Below, one piece after another: positions 47,901 to 61,079 of a stretch of 64,000 bases of DNA. The position numbers and the translations under genes were made by a program. Source of the stretch: Cyathus striatus. Taxonomy: Eukaryota > Basidiomycota > Agaricomycetes > Agaricales > Nidulariaceae. Position 1 is the first letter of the stretch; each line of letters begins with the position of its first letter. Below the pieces are notes generated by a model. That model made no database searches. It worked only from the letters and a program-made list of their open reading frames with translations, and was not told the DNA's origin. Location: the NCBI GenBank assembly GCA_025738555.1, contig JAOVFP010000006.1, forward strand, positions 1 to 64,000, in the 5' to 3' direction.

Positions 47901-48948
47901 GTTCTATTCCACTAGGAATTGAATGAGAAGGAAATAGTAAAGTAGTGGAAGTAATGGTGCATATCAGTAAAGTGTGCAGAGGTAATGAACATTGTATGGG
48001 AGTAATGGAACATTGGCTTTGACTTGTGTGTTGTGCCCCTTGGACTTCCAGTTCCATATTTAGAACAAAGCAGAGTTACCAACAAAGTAGTGGAGTTGGC
48101 TCAAGGCCTGAGTGGGAGGAAGGGTGTAAAAACATAGTTGATTTGAAACTGAAGTCTACCTACAATACAAAGGTAGTTTATATAGTAAACCACTTTGTCT
48201 GAATGTATACAGAGTAAATGACCAAGGGTTTGTGGCACCCTAGGGATAAGTAAACTCCATAGAATGTAGACTACAGTAGACTAGTAGTACACCTCTAGAT
48301 TACAGTCATGGGTAAAAGGCCAAGACTGAAGAATGAGGTAAAACTAATGGGGACAGGGGAAATAAGAATATCAATGAAGGAATGAAGGGAATAAGAATAA
48401 AGTAAATAAAGTAATAACAAGTAAATATAATACAAGTATACAATGGAGGCATTAGTGTTTGATATATAACAATAACACATAACCAGAGGAAATGTACATT
48501 ATCCAGAGTAAACTCAGAGTTGACTTCAATGGTTTCAGGACACTTGTCATGGACATGACAACAGAAGACAGCTTGTTATACTCAACAATAAATGTCCTAG
48601 GTGCAAAAACATTGAATCCAAGGGATACCTGGTGGCAAATCCTGAGAGACAATGTAGGGGGAGAGGGGGAGCCAGAACCTACCTTAGATGTGTAATAATG
48701 GTCACTTACATGTGGTGGATTTTGGCTTAAATTGGACATGCTGGGACATTGTGGCTGAGTTCAAAATGTACCTAGACTCAAAATCATATGAAATAGAGTG
48801 CTAACAATGTGTGAAACAAGCTAAAATGGACAAAAATGGTTGTTCAATGTTGCATTGACTCTGAGTGCTCAGAGCTCAATGACTTAGAAATGTGCTTTAT
48901 GTTGACTTTCATCATTAATTCCCTATCTCTCAGAACTTTTATTGCAGC
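47901..48948. other. Repeat remnants and upstream flank of the zinc-finger gene
   Basis: A phrase near 48010-48055 ('ggctttgacttgtgtgttgt') resembles 46434-46470, so part of this stretch shares ancestry with the previous block. Another array trace is at about 48560-48620 ('cttgttatactcaacaataa', matching 43920). From about 48740 on it is probably the gene's own upstream region. No promoter element is certain. Confidence 0.4.
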
Positions 48949-49996
48949 ATGATGGGCAAATCAAAGAAGAAGATCATAAGTTACTAAACTTTGTCCTATC
49001 ACCATTTAGTTATCAAATCTACTGTATATCTTTGGCAGACCACATTTGATGAGTCATCAACACAATTTTGTGATGTGTGCAAAATCAATGTTCATATTGG
49101 AACAGGAGGCAAAGCAAACTGGATTACTCACACTAAAAGCAAATCACACTGTCAAAATGTAGCTGTGTTATCCTCTTCATCTTCTATTCTTAGGTTCTTT
49201 GAGAAGTGCAGCAAGAATAAGGAGCCTGTACCATCATTTGTACTACTACCAGCTCTTCTTTCCAGTACAGCTCCATCAGTTCTATATATATCTAATACAC
49301 CAGAACCAGAACCAGTTCATTGAAGTAAAGAAATAATTGAAGTGGGTACTTCAAGCACTGCAGATGAGGTTAAAATCATTAGCCTTGATTCATTGATCAA
49401 TGCTATTTTATCAATTTCATGTTCAGTTGGAGTTGCACCTGCCACAGACTTATCATTGTTCAGCAATTATTGTCCTGGATATGAGCTCATACTCCCTCCT
49501 AATCACCACCCATTCTCTTCCTATCCTCTTTTAATGCATGTATCTCAGAAGTTACCTTGGAGTGTGTTCACTCAGAATAAAAGAATTACTTTGTATTCAA
49601 ATTCTTGTTCTGGTACATGACACAACAATTTAAATGAAGAAAGCTCAATTCCTTGTTTCAACTGTTAGTGTCTCCATGACCACAATACTATTACTGGACT
49701 CAGGTTTAGGCTACTGGATGGTGCTTCAGAGTCAACCCCATGGTCATATTTAACTGCTGCACAGATGTACTCAGCATTGGAGAAGAAGGTGAAACAAATA
49801 AATACTATCATCACTAAATATGGCTCACAAGCTCTGTGCACAGAATCTACAGCTGCAAGCTTAGAAATGTCTTACAATAGCTATTGGCCATGAAGATATT
49901 CCAGGCCTATGGTGTTTGATGGCAAGGGCATGTAGGGAGGGACAGAGTGTATTTTCAATGATTGAAAGTGTAGACCATGCTACTTGCAAGCAATAC

Positions 49997-50382
49997 TGCT
50001 AGGATTTCACACCTTATCTTATCTAATCCACATATCTTATCTTATCACAGTCACCTGACACATATCACCTGACATACCATGCAGACACCATGCATATCAA
50101 CATGTGTTATTCATCAAGACTACAGGCACAGTCCACAGTTCGACCATGCTTGTTACATATGTAGTACATGAGTTTGCACAGTAGAAGCACAGTAACATGT
50201 GTTGTAGTGTAGGTTAGATTACATGTGACTCCCTCATGGACTTTTATTATAAATACAATCATTCTAATTAGATATTCCTTATTCTTGTGCTAGTTTATTC
50301 CAGACTTGCAATAAGATTCATCTTTTCTTCTTCTTTGTGTTTGAGTTCAACTTCGAGCATTTTTGCTTGTCTGTTGCTAACA
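49997..50382. mobile_element. Solo LTR (386 bp, 5-bp TSD)
   Basis: It begins 'tgctaggatttcacacc' and ends 'tctgttgctaaca' (TG...CA), flanked by the exact 5-bp duplication 'aatac' (49992-49996 and 50383-50387). Its interior has a TATA-like 'ttattataaatac' (about 50245), fitting an LTR promoter. No internal retrotransposon sequence remains, so it is a product of LTR-LTR recombination. The host gene frame is interrupted exactly here. Orientation is probably plus, judging by the TATA-like site. Confidence 0.85.
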
Positions 50383-51749
50383 AATACCAACCCAGTGGAT
50401 ACCAAGAAGACTTTCAGTGAGCCTTTCTGATCTATAAGCTTGGTGGTTGGTCTGCAGCCACAATTGCCTATCATACTCTAAACCTTCCCTCTATTAATGC
50501 TACAAAAGCTCATATAACCACATATCCCCTTCAATCCTCTGGGGGTTTCCCAAATTTACTGGAATGTGCTCAAATATTCATTCAATTTGTCCAAACTGTC
50601 AATGTATCCATGAAGAAGCACATGTTAAAATTGGCATAATTATGCAAGTCCATGAAATTAAAATTGAAGAGCACATGCAATGGGATCCATGCTCTAATAT
50701 GATTCTGGGAATTTGCCAAGAACATGAGAGCAAATGTTCACTGGAATTCTGTTCTGAATATCAAGCAGATATTCTGTGAGACTGTCTACAAAAACAAGAT
50801 GTACATTTGGCTAGTGAAGTAAGTGAAAGCTCTACATATTGTGATTCTATGCACTAATTATTTTGTAAGGCAACTGTTATTGCATGCTCTATGATATCTG
50901 GATTACCCTCTGCATATACTGCAAGGCCTTTTGTTATTAGTGGAAGCTGTAAACATGAGACTGTTAAAGAACAACAACATCTTCTACAAGCTACATCAAT
51001 AGCACTTAACTCATCTATAGATGTAGACAAATGACTATATTGCATTGCATCTGATGGAAATTCACATAGACAAGCTGCTCTTATTTCACTAACTATGCAC
51101 AATAAGCTCTCACTTAAAAGTGAATTATACAAGATTCTGGGATCACTTCCATTATTTAACTTGAATTGTGAACCTGATGAGCTTACATGTGATTTTAATT
51201 GAAAGCATGTTCTAAAGCAATTCTGAAACACAGATCTTCATCAAAAGGATTCTAAATTAATGGAACTTTGATTACAGTGGAGATTCTGCAATACCACCTC
51301 TTCTCTTGGTCTCTCATCCACCACAGTACATTATCTCCTGTCACCAAATGACAAGCAAGATGTCATTCTCATGATAAAGTTACTCAATGCAATTGCTTCT
51401 CTTCCAGAATGCAAACCAGATGAGTGCCCCACCATAATAGCTACACATAACATTCTCAAGCTCTTGGGAAGAGTTTACTATTATCTATTGCATGCATATC
51501 TTGACATTGAACTATCCCTTGACCAGCAACTCACAAGCTCTTTACACTTAGCCATGTGTTCTGTATGGATCCACACAGAATCCGTGTGGAATCTGCACAG
51601 ATTTTTTTTCATTTTGGCAGAGGTTTTTTTGGGTCTGTACAGATTCTGCACAGATTCCAAAAATTCTGTACGGATTATGCAGAATTCCGAGGAATTCTGC
51701 ATTACAGACCTGAAAATTCTGTACAGAATTTTATTATACTTATTTCCTT

Positions 51750-52330
51750 GCATGTGACACTCTGCATTAAGCATGACACTAGGTGTTGAGTGTGACACTA
51801 TACATTAAATGTGACACTATAAGCGTGACACTAGGTGTTGAGTGTGACACTATACATTAAATGTGACACTATAAGCATGATACTAGGTGTTGAGTGTGAC
51901 ACTATACATTGGGTGTGACACTATAAGCATGACACTAGGTGTTGAGTGTGACTAAGCGTGACACTAAGCATTGAGTGTGACACTAAGCGTTGAGTGTGAC
52001 ACTAAATGTTGAGTATGACACTATACATTAAACATAACACTATACATTAAGTGTGACACTAAGTGTTGAGTGTGACACTATACATTAAACATGACACTAT
52101 GCATTAAGCATGACACTATGCATTAAGTGTGACACTATACATTAAACATAACACTATACATTAAGCATAACACTAAGTGATGAGTGTGACACTCTGCATT
52201 AAGCATGACACTAAGTGTTGAGTGTGACACTATACATTAAGCATAACACTATGCATTAAGTGTGATACTATGCATTGAGAATGATACTATATATTGAGTG
52301 TATCATGGATTTTGTATAGTGTGACACTTT
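51750..52330. repeat. 19-bp minisatellite, about 29 degenerate copies
   Basis: The same unit as at 44600-45862, but with shortened units ('actataagcgtgac', 'gtgactaagcgtgac') and many ataca/taaac variants. There is no homogeneous core here. Confidence 0.9.
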
Positions 52331-52488
52331 TCACCTAGGGTTACACTTGACATGTGTGACAAGGCAGCAATGCATAAATCCACACAGAATCCATGCAGAA
52401 TATGTATGGAATCCATATAGAATAATCACCTCTAATAATAGTAATAGCTACTATATAAATTCTGTATGGTATCTATACAGGTCTGTAC

Positions 52489-55400
52489 TAGGGACTGACA
52501 CAGATGACCCTGAACCGACCATCTGCTATTTTTATCTGAAAATAGTGGATGCGGATCAGTTCCGGATGGCAATCCGTGGATGAACCCAGTTTTTGGATGC
52601 ATCCATCTATTTTTGGTAACATTTTGGACTCCGACTTAATTTCACCCTGGATTTGCTTGATAACTGCTTCGATTCATTGATTCGAGTAATTCCTGCCCCC
52701 CAGTTGTCGATCTGTACCAGTAACTGTCATATTAAATTTCGCTTTTATTCATTTTAAATGCCTCCCAAGCCTAGGGGCCAAAGCTGGACCAGGACTTCAG
52801 CTAGAGGATCCAAGGCTCCTACTCCTGTGGATAGTAACCAGGGCACCCCTTTGCCTAGTCAGCCTCAAACACCCACACATAGTCGAGATGTGTCTCCAGC
52901 ACCATTTCCATGCCCTCATACCCCTGATGCACCAACAACTACACTTGCTTATCCAGTTGTTTTGTCTCCAGTGAAGCAGTGTCAGCGCCAGAACAATAAG
53001 CTGGTTATGAATATGTTGGATTTGGATGTTTGGGAGAAACCAGATAGTGAAATAATTGGTGTGTTTGCTAAAAAATATTTATTGATTGTAAAATACTAAT
53101 AAATAAATTGCATATTAGAGGCCATATTTGCTGGGCTCACAGCAGACACATATAATCACTATAACACCTCCATGGAGAGGGTTTACACCAATGGTGTTCC
53201 AGAGAAGATTCGTTTTGTTTTTTCTTGCAAAGTGGACCCCGACAATCATAAAGATCATCACCGAGATCGCCAAAAAAATCGTGATGGCACTGGAAATTTA
53301 GTTACTGGGTTGAAACAGTGTAATGAACGACTTCAGAAACGTGCTCTTGCACAGGATATCGATGATGACACAATTCCATTCTCTGAGGTAGCCCTCCATA
53401 CCCTGATTGCCTTGCACTGTGCAGCTAGCAATCGACCCTTCAACATTGTTAATGACAAGTACTACCAGCTGCAAGTCAACATGTTGCGTCCAGGAACAAA
53501 GTTACCATCAGATAGGACTGTTCAGCGAGACACACTCAGGCTTTTTCAGAAAATTTCACTTCATGTAAAAGAATATTTTTTGGTAGGCACATTTATTATT
53601 AAATTTATTTATTTCTACATCTAATAAAATATTAGAAACGTGATAAAGTATTCCATGCAGTTCTTGATGGTTGGACAGCACCAATTACTGTCTCATATCT
53701 TGGACTTGTGATAATCTGGTATGAGGATGGACAAATTTTCCGAGCTATTCTTGATTTCATTCAGTATGTTTATTGTAAATTTAAATTTAACATTATTAAC
53801 ATATTTATTTAGTTTGGAACAAGCTCATAAAGCTGATTACCTGGCAAAAACAGTTGCTGAATGCTTAAAGCAATTCAGAATATCTCACCTTGTAAGTAAA
53901 ATTATTTGTTATTACTGGCATCATACTGATATCCACAAGCTTTTATCTATTGGGATGGATAATGCTAGCAATTGCAGTAAACTTGCTGAGATTCTCCCAA
54001 GATATATTCCAACATTTCAAGGGACAAGTTCCCAAGTACACTGTATGGCTCATATTTTGAATCTCATTGCAAAAGTGAGCATAAAAATTCATTATATTTA
54101 TTTTAATCTAATACATGAATTTATACAGATGTACACTTCATTCTTTTTCAAGAAGAGAGCTGGAAGAAAGAATGTAGCAGTGTCAAGCAATGAACTTATT
54201 ATAGATAATGAAGAAGAGGAGGATACAGCAGTGCAGGAGGAAATGAACATTGATAATGAGGTATTAGCTAATGATGATGGTCATGAAACTTATAACCATG
54301 CAGTGATTGGTCCTATTCGCGACCAAGCTATTCAATGGATGAAGCAGAATAGAAGAGTTGTAATTCCAGCTGAGGAACTAAAGACTGCATCTCAAATTAT
54401 GCCAAAGGTAAGTATGTTTCACTTAATCATTAATTTATGAAATTAAATACTCTATTAGGTCTCTGGACTTGCACGCCATATTCATGATTCTGATGTTTTG
54501 CATAGAGCTTTCGATGATATGGTTCAGAAAAACGACACTCTTCAAGGTTTCAAGCATACACTTGATCGTCGTGTTGCAACTCGTTGGAACTCAGACTTCA
54601 CCTGTCTGAGTTCTCATTTACTTTTTCAGAGGGAGATTCAGCAAATTACTGCCATAACTGAATATAAGTTAAAAGCTTATCGTCTTAGTGACAGGCAGTG
54701 GGACATGGTTGAGAATTTGGTTGATGTGCTCAATGTAAGTGCATTTCTAATAGTTAAACTTATTACTTAAATTTGTTGTAGATTTTTAAGGAGGCAACAG
54801 ACTTATTCTCTCAGGATAAAGTTCCCTTAATCATGGAAACACTACCCATTTTTCATGATTTAAAACTTTCACTTGAATGTGTTCGAGATTCACGCTCAGA
54901 AGAAGATGAAGGTGAGCTTAGTGATGAAGTTCCAAAACTTCCAGCTGTCATGAGAGTGGCAGCACATGCATCACTCCTAGTACTTGAGAAGTATATGACT
55001 CTCACTAGGGAATCAGAAATATATTACATTGCAATTGGTATGTATATATTACTATTAGTTTTACTTTTATTATTGATTGATAATATTTAGTAATGTGTCC
55101 TGACAGAAAGCTTGAGTAGTTCAAAGTCCGTGGTTATACCACTCAACAGGTACAGGATATTACAAATATTGTCATAAAGAGGTGGGAAACATCCTATAAG
55201 AGTTCAGAGGCAATAGTTGTCCCTCCAGTGGCACAAGTGTGTTTTAGTTAATTATATTATTACCAAGTTACTAATTTGTTTTATAGAAAAAATCTGGCCG
55301 ATTTGTTCGCAGAGCTGAACACATTACAACTCACAATGTTGACAGCATTCAAGATTATTTAAGTGAACTGGTTGTTAGTACAGAGGTGGTAGTACGCTCT

Positions 55401-56143
55401 GGAGGGCATATGCAATGGTGGACATTAGCTGAAACTAAATGACCTACCATTTCATGGATGGCATTGGATTATATTAGTGCCCCAGGCTAGTCATTTTATT
55501 TTATTTTGCTTCTTATATCATCTGAACTACCTATAGCATCAAGTGTTGATGCAGAGCGTGCTTTTTCAGTTGGCCGCAGACAAATCAACTTTATGCAACA
55601 TAATATGACCTCAAATACATTCCAAGCAAAGATGGCACTTGGGTCTTAGTCAAAAGGACCACTCTTTCCAGGTATTCATACAGTTTCAGCAATGCTTTCA
55701 GCAAAGGATAAAGCAGTCAATAAATCTGTTGTGAAGGATGCATTAAATTCTTCAGGTGGTGAAGAATTTAATTTTGATGGTATTGAAGATGACAGTTTTG
55801 ATGAGCTTTGAAATGAATCAAGCAGAAGTAACCACATTTTGAATGTATTTCTATTTTAAATGTGTACAGTATATTTAAATTGAATATGAATGGGCTATGA
55901 ATATGTTCCTTTACTCGTGCTGATTGCAACAACCCAAAAATCATGCAAATCGGTGAAGAAATGACCAAGTTATGTTAAAATTATACAGAGGTAATCTACT
56001 ACAAGTTTGTTTACATAATGAATGTGGGGGCCCGAGCAGTTCCATCCGAAAACCGCGTCATCCATCCATTATCCATCCGAATTAGGCTGCAATCCGCAGA
56101 TTGGATCGCAGATGGATCTCAGATCCATCCATGTCGGTCCCTA
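52489..56143 (+). mobile_element. hAT DNA transposon (3655 bp, 8-bp TSD)
   Basis: The ends are inverted: 'tagggactgacacagatg' at 52489 and the complement of 'catccatgtcggtcccta' at 56143, identical over TAGGGAC and GACA. They are flanked by the exact 8-bp duplication 'gtctgtac' (52481-52488 and 56144-56151). A hAT transposase gene lies inside in one orientation. Copy 1 of the host element has the empty site ('acaggtctgtacaggtctat', about 45970). Subterminal GGATGGAT / ATCCATCC phrases lie inside both ends. Confidence 0.95.
52758..55811 (+). pseudogene. hAT transposase, multi-exon, with at least two nonsense codons
   Basis: The reading starts Met-Pro-Pro-Lys-Pro-Arg (52758) with a Pro/Thr/Ser-rich leader and passes through introns recognisable by GT...AG. 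Blocks: a BED-like Phe-Ser-Cys-Lys ... Thr-Gly-Asn-Leu ... Cys stretch (53210-53320), Leu-Asp-Gly-Trp-Thr-Ala-Pro (about 53665), Gly-Met-Asp-Asn-Ala-Ser-Asn (about 53953), Val-His-Cys-Met-Ala-His-Ile-Leu-Asn-Leu (54037-54066), Arg-Trp-Asn-Ser-Asp (about 54583), and the C-terminal dimerisation block Pro-Ala-Ser-Ser-Val-Asp-Ala-Glu-Arg-Ala-Phe-Ser (about 55534-55570). The end is Asp-Glu-Leu-stop at 55811. In-frame stops lie near 55113, 55441 and 55648. The first and last fall where relatives have Trp (TGG to TAG), so it is probably inactive. Confidence 0.85.
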
Positions 56144-56188
56144 GTCTGTACAGGTCTGTATGGAATTTTCAGATTCTGTGCAGATCTG

Positions 56189-58130
56189 TACAGATCCATA
56201 CAGACATCTTCATCAGTAAATTCCCCACCTACTAAATTAGTCAAGTTAGTTCAACTAAGGTGTACCCCTTATCTTAAAGTTCCTTATCTAAACCTAAATA
56301 TACCATATTTCGGCTTAAGAGTACTAATATGCACTCATGCTACTCACTAATTTTGGCTTAGCATTACTTAAATATACTTGATACAATGTAAGTAAATATT
56401 ATTAAGTCAAAATAAGTTACCACCAACAGCTAATTGTAACTTAGTACTAACTAATTGTCATTTATGTCAGTGATTGCACTGTATATATCTTGATATCGGT
56501 AATGATTAGCATTCTACATTTATACTGTACCCAAGTTGTACATATTATGCTTATTAGGATGTCTCTACTTTGGTCTATAAGTATCTGTACTTCCTTATAC
56601 ATAAGTAATCCTAATGTTTCAACAAATAAAATGCATTTACAATGTTATAATATTCAAGGGATTATCAATATATATACTTGTATCTAGAAGTTTGCTTGAA
56701 GTTGTAATGCACTACAATGAAATGGCAAAGTCGATGCACCGAAGCTGCCAAATGTGACAGCTGCCATGGAGGTTAAGCCGAAATGAGTTTGCAGCCAATC
56801 AAATAATTGGGAAGCTGATGCAATTATCACATGATATATTCCACGTCATGAACATGTTCATGTTCAGTGTTGAACTCTTTCAATGTCAACAACTTGTTGA
56901 ACTTTCCCCACCTTCCCCTTGCTTTTCCCCTCCTATCCCCCATCCCTTTCTCTCTGCACACATCTATTATCGTCCTCTTCCCTCAATACCTCTTCAGACC
57001 TTTCATGTACTGTCTTCTGTTCTGACTTCTGGGTGTATTTGGTTCATGTTTTATCAAGATAGGAGTCCATACCAGTAAGTCACCTTTCTCTTTACCAATA
57101 TCCCACTGTTGAAGCTTGAGCTTGGGGTTTAGCTATAGGGACTCTTCAACCACAAGACTCTCACACAAACACTCTGGCCCTCTTGCGCAAACACTATCAC
57201 CCTGTCTCTCACTCTCACACTCTCTTTCGTCTTGCGCAAACACTATCACCCTGTCTCTCACTCTCTCACTCTCTTTCGTCTTGTGCAAATGCTATCACCT
57301 TGTCTCTCACTCTCACACTCTCTTTCACATGCCCTCTCTCTTGCTCTTGCACTCACATTTTCTTCTGTGTGTCAACTCACTCTTGTGCTCGCATGCACTC
57401 TCACTCTCACTCTCATTCTTGTGTGCCCTGACCTCTCTTACTCTCGCTCTCACATGCATTCTCGCACACTCTCTCGCAACTCTCTCACACATATGCTGTC
57501 TCTTGTGTGCTCCTGCTCTCTCACATACACACTGTCTCAATCTCACACACACTCTCGTGTACCCTCTTGCTCTCTCATGCTCTCTCACACTCTCTCGCAC
57601 ATGGTCTCTCATGTACTCTTGCTCTCTCACATACACATTCTCGCTATTACCCTCTGCTGCTTCTACAACCCAATGCTCTCAGAATAATTCCTTTATTTCC
57701 TCATTGTCCCTCGTCGATTACACATAGATAATTGTTGCTGCTTTTGTTGTAGTCATTGTATTTAGTTTAGTGGAAAATATAGAGTCATGGATGTTTATTG
57801 GTAATCTCTTGTGTGTTAAGTCCACCTAATCTCAAGCTATTTCCTCTTTATATGCAATTTATATTGTAAGAACCTACCTAATATTTGCTTAATGCTATGA
57901 CATAAGTGGGATGGTGTGATTAAATTATATTAATTCACAATTTAAATCACCTAAGTTCAAGCTAATCACTCCTTACTTCGATCTTTTTAGTTAAAATAAG
58001 TATGGGACCTCAGCTTATTTACCTAAAACAGCTAATGGTACTTTTTCCGACTAAATTTACCTTAAACCAAGCTTTCTTCAACCTTAATTGTCTAAATTTG
58101 TGATATGGGCATTTCCTGATGTTGAGGAGT
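56189..58130. mobile_element. Candidate inverted-repeat insertion within the host element
   Basis: Copy 1 runs straight from 'atacagatct' to 'gggagtgtaaattact'; copy 2 has about 1.9 kb in between. The inserted edges are loosely inverted: 'catcagtaaattcccc' (about 56212) against the complement of 'gggcatttcctgatg' (about 58107-58121), and similarity continues for about 50 bases (AAATTAG, CAA, TTAG phrases). The target duplication is unclear. The interior is AT-rich except for a CT-rich tandem block. Confidence 0.45.
57181..57660. repeat. 49-bp tandem repeat leading into CT-rich low complexity
   Basis: Three consecutive 49-bp units start at 57181, 57230 and 57279 with 'tcttgcgcaaacactatcac' (the third with three or four C-to-T or A/G changes). 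They are followed by about 330 bases of (tctctcac)-like sequence. The long Ser/Leu/His-rich open frames across it on both strands are artefacts of the repeat. Confidence 0.9.
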
Positions 58131-60703
58131 GTAAATTACTGCAACTCACCTATCTCAGGGTGGAAGCACATCTTATTGTCACACTTTACCACAGCAACAA
58201 GGGCTTGTTTATTCCAGTTCAGCTTTATTTCAATGCTATGTCAATAGTTAAAAATGTTTATATTTGTGTTGCTAAAACTCAAATTGATAACCCAGGTGGC
58301 CAGTTTTGGATTATTCTTCTCAGAACAGATGGCCTTGAGAAGGTGTTTGGAAAAGTACAGACAATTATTGGTGATTACATGAATGCAGATCAACTACAAC
58401 TAACAAATCAAATTGACAGAGCAGTGCAATGTATTAATATCCATGAAGAACATTCTGAGTGGGGTGGAAATCCTCAGAGATTAACCATCAAATTACTCAT
58501 TGCCAATCCAGAATCTGTATCAAACAAGCATGACCACATTAGCCTGAAGTCATGGAAAGGAAATGTGTATGTCTCATCTGTGGTTCTTGAGGCTTATTGG
58601 AAGAAAGGAAGGCACAAAGCAGTGGAAGATCTTTCTGATACTAATACACCTGCACCATTTGATATAATGGTTGAAGAAGGGGCAATGACATTCTTTGTCC
58701 ATTTGGTGAGAACAAAGTGGTATTTATGCATGGTAAACTTAATTCAGCTGAATGTGATCAAACAGAAGAAGAATCAGATATACCAATTACTGATGCAGAA
58801 GTGTTGCCCAATGGGAATATTTGGTCTGAAAATGTGGACCTTGAACTAGATTTTGAAGATATGGCAGGTGATATAGCAATGCATACAGTTGAGAACTTGC
58901 AAGGTGGATGTGCTCCATTCAAAGCATTTGTTTTGGTAAAAAGTTCTAGTTCTGACTTACAGCCAAAGAATGTCCACAAATCATCAATTCTGCACATGTA
59001 CTCTTGCCCATTAGCAAATTCAAACTCAAAGGACTGACTAGGGTGTGTACATGATTACTCACAGTTCCAAGATTTACAAAGCCTTGCTGAAATATGTGAT
59101 GATAACCACATTGATGATGAGCTGGTACTTATAGTCAAGGATTCAGCCATAACATTAGTGCAGTGCAAAAATTCAACATTTCTGGTAGTTGTTCATGTGA
59201 AAGGCATTTATCATGGTGATAACACTATTGCCTCCATATCTACACAACTTCTACATGAACCCAATATTAAAATAAACAGTCAGATCATAAAGCTCTTCCT
59301 TAGAAATACCTCTCAGCAGCCAGACAGGCCAGATTGGGAGTGGACTGGAGGCTACAAAAATGGTTCTAGCTTTTGGCATGGAAGGTCACTGGTTTGAAAT
59401 TATTGATCCTACTATTCTACCAGCATTACAAGACAGAAATAGTGGAACAAGTACATATGTTTTCAAGACTGCTGAGCTTTGCATTTTTGCAGGACTTCTT
59501 TATGAGCAGGTTAAGGGTAATGTTGGTCGGTTACCTGTTGTTCCATTAAGTGATTCATTTCCTTATCATGCACAAGGAGGTAAGTTCACAAAACAGTAGA
59601 ACTGAATTAATAATTGACCTATAACCTTTTACAAGGAGCTTGCTTTGCTTGTGAAAGTAACTTGAACTCAAATGGTGACCTATGGAAGGAGCCTGCATCA
59701 GGACACTGCAAATTTTGTCCAAACATTGACCTCTCTGAGCTCAGTGTACTTGAACTCTTAAGGCATATGGGTGGTCATATTCTCCATAATTATCAGCTTC
59801 AAGGTGTGAATGAAGTATGTGGTTTATGCTTGAACTCCACAGGTGACTGTGTTATTTACTTGGAAACAAAAGAAAAAAGGAAAAATATATCTATAAAGAA
59901 ATCAAAATATATCAACTTGAAAAAGTTTAATCTGTCCAAGGCCACTTGCTCCTCTGATCACTCATTTTATTCTAAGCACCCACTAAACTGCATCATCTGC
60001 CCTAAAGATGCACTTGCCATATGGAAATAAAATTTACAGTCACATGCTATTTCAAGTCATCCTGATTGTTATGATTTTTCTTTCTATTTACATATGTTTT
60101 CTTCTAAAACCATTGACTTGTTTGGTATCACTGTTGATACCAAACATGAGACTTCTTACTTACATGATTGTCACTTATCTTGACTCACCTTGAATCATTA
60201 TACCATACTTAGTTTTACTTTCTTTCTTCTTACTGTGCTGCAGTAATGTGCAGTCAATGCACAGCATTTGGACTTATTAGTACTTATTATTAGTACAATT
60301 CAACTTGTATTTAAACAATAGGAACTTGGGCTGTAGAGCTCAAGCTTCAGCTTAAATCAAATTTGCTTTACTTTGATTCATTCACTTCACTCGTACTTAA
60401 GTCTAAACAACTTAAGAGCTTGTGAATCAAGACTACTTGATTTCAATACTGATCTACTTGTTCTTTGAACTTGTAAATCATGTGACTATTGGACTTGTAC
60501 AATAAACATCTCAACCAGAACTTTATTGTAACACTGATGCTACCATTGAACTCTATAAAACATGTTTTCAAATTACTGACAAGTACATTAATAAAAGCAG
60601 CATCCCTTGCAAAGCCTAGGGTTTTCAGAAAAAAGCAAGTAGAAACTAGCACATTAAAGATTTCACAAGGACATAGTACAAGAATGGTAATGCAGTCAGT
60701 TAG

Positions 60704-60878
60704 TGTAAGAGTTGGGTTAAGGTTTACAGTAGTACATAAGTAGACTCACTTACATCACCACTCTTGAGTCTTTCTTACCATCATCCCTACGCCTGTGTAG
60801 CTAGTTTCTCCCTATAGAACTGGTCTTACGCACTTGGGACTGAGGAAGGCTCACCCTGTAGAGGACTACACCTCTACA
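60704..60878. repeat. Left LTR
   Basis: Direct repeat of 61945-62118, with TG...CA ends and a TATA-like 'gtacataag' (about 60733). Confidence 0.9.
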
Positions 60879-61079
60879 CTTTTTTGCATAGCCTGCTATA
60901 GGCTGCCAGCTGCCAGCGTTAGGCTGGTCTCACCCAACTCTTATCTCCAACCCTTTGTGAGAGGTTTTCTGACCTCTTACCTTCTGGCTCTGCAGTTCTA
61001 GTGCTCAACAGCATTTGTGGCTTTCCTGGGTTGTTCATTGGAGGATTTTCTTGGGGTTTTCAGGCTGTGTAGGAGGTGA

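Larger units (their letters stand above)
51535..58140. mobile_element. Minisatellite-bearing TIR element, copy 2 (9-bp TSD), with nested insertions
   Basis: The left end 'aagctctttacacttagcc' and the right end 'gaggagtgtaaattact' match copy 1 and are flanked by the exact 9-bp duplication 'gcaactcac' (51526-51534 and 58141-58149). Removing the element and one duplication restores the host reading frame: Asp-Gln-Gln-Leu-Thr continues into Tyr-Leu-Arg-Val-Glu. The element holds a shorter, more decayed 19-bp minisatellite (51750-52330), a hAT transposon (52489-56143) and a further insertion (about 56189-58130). Without those it would be about 1 kb. Confidence 0.85.

Noticed and set aside
57116..57727. 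203-codon Ser/Leu/Thr-rich frame
   Set aside because: It is produced by the 49-bp tandem repeat and CT-rich low complexity, and equally long frames exist in other phases.
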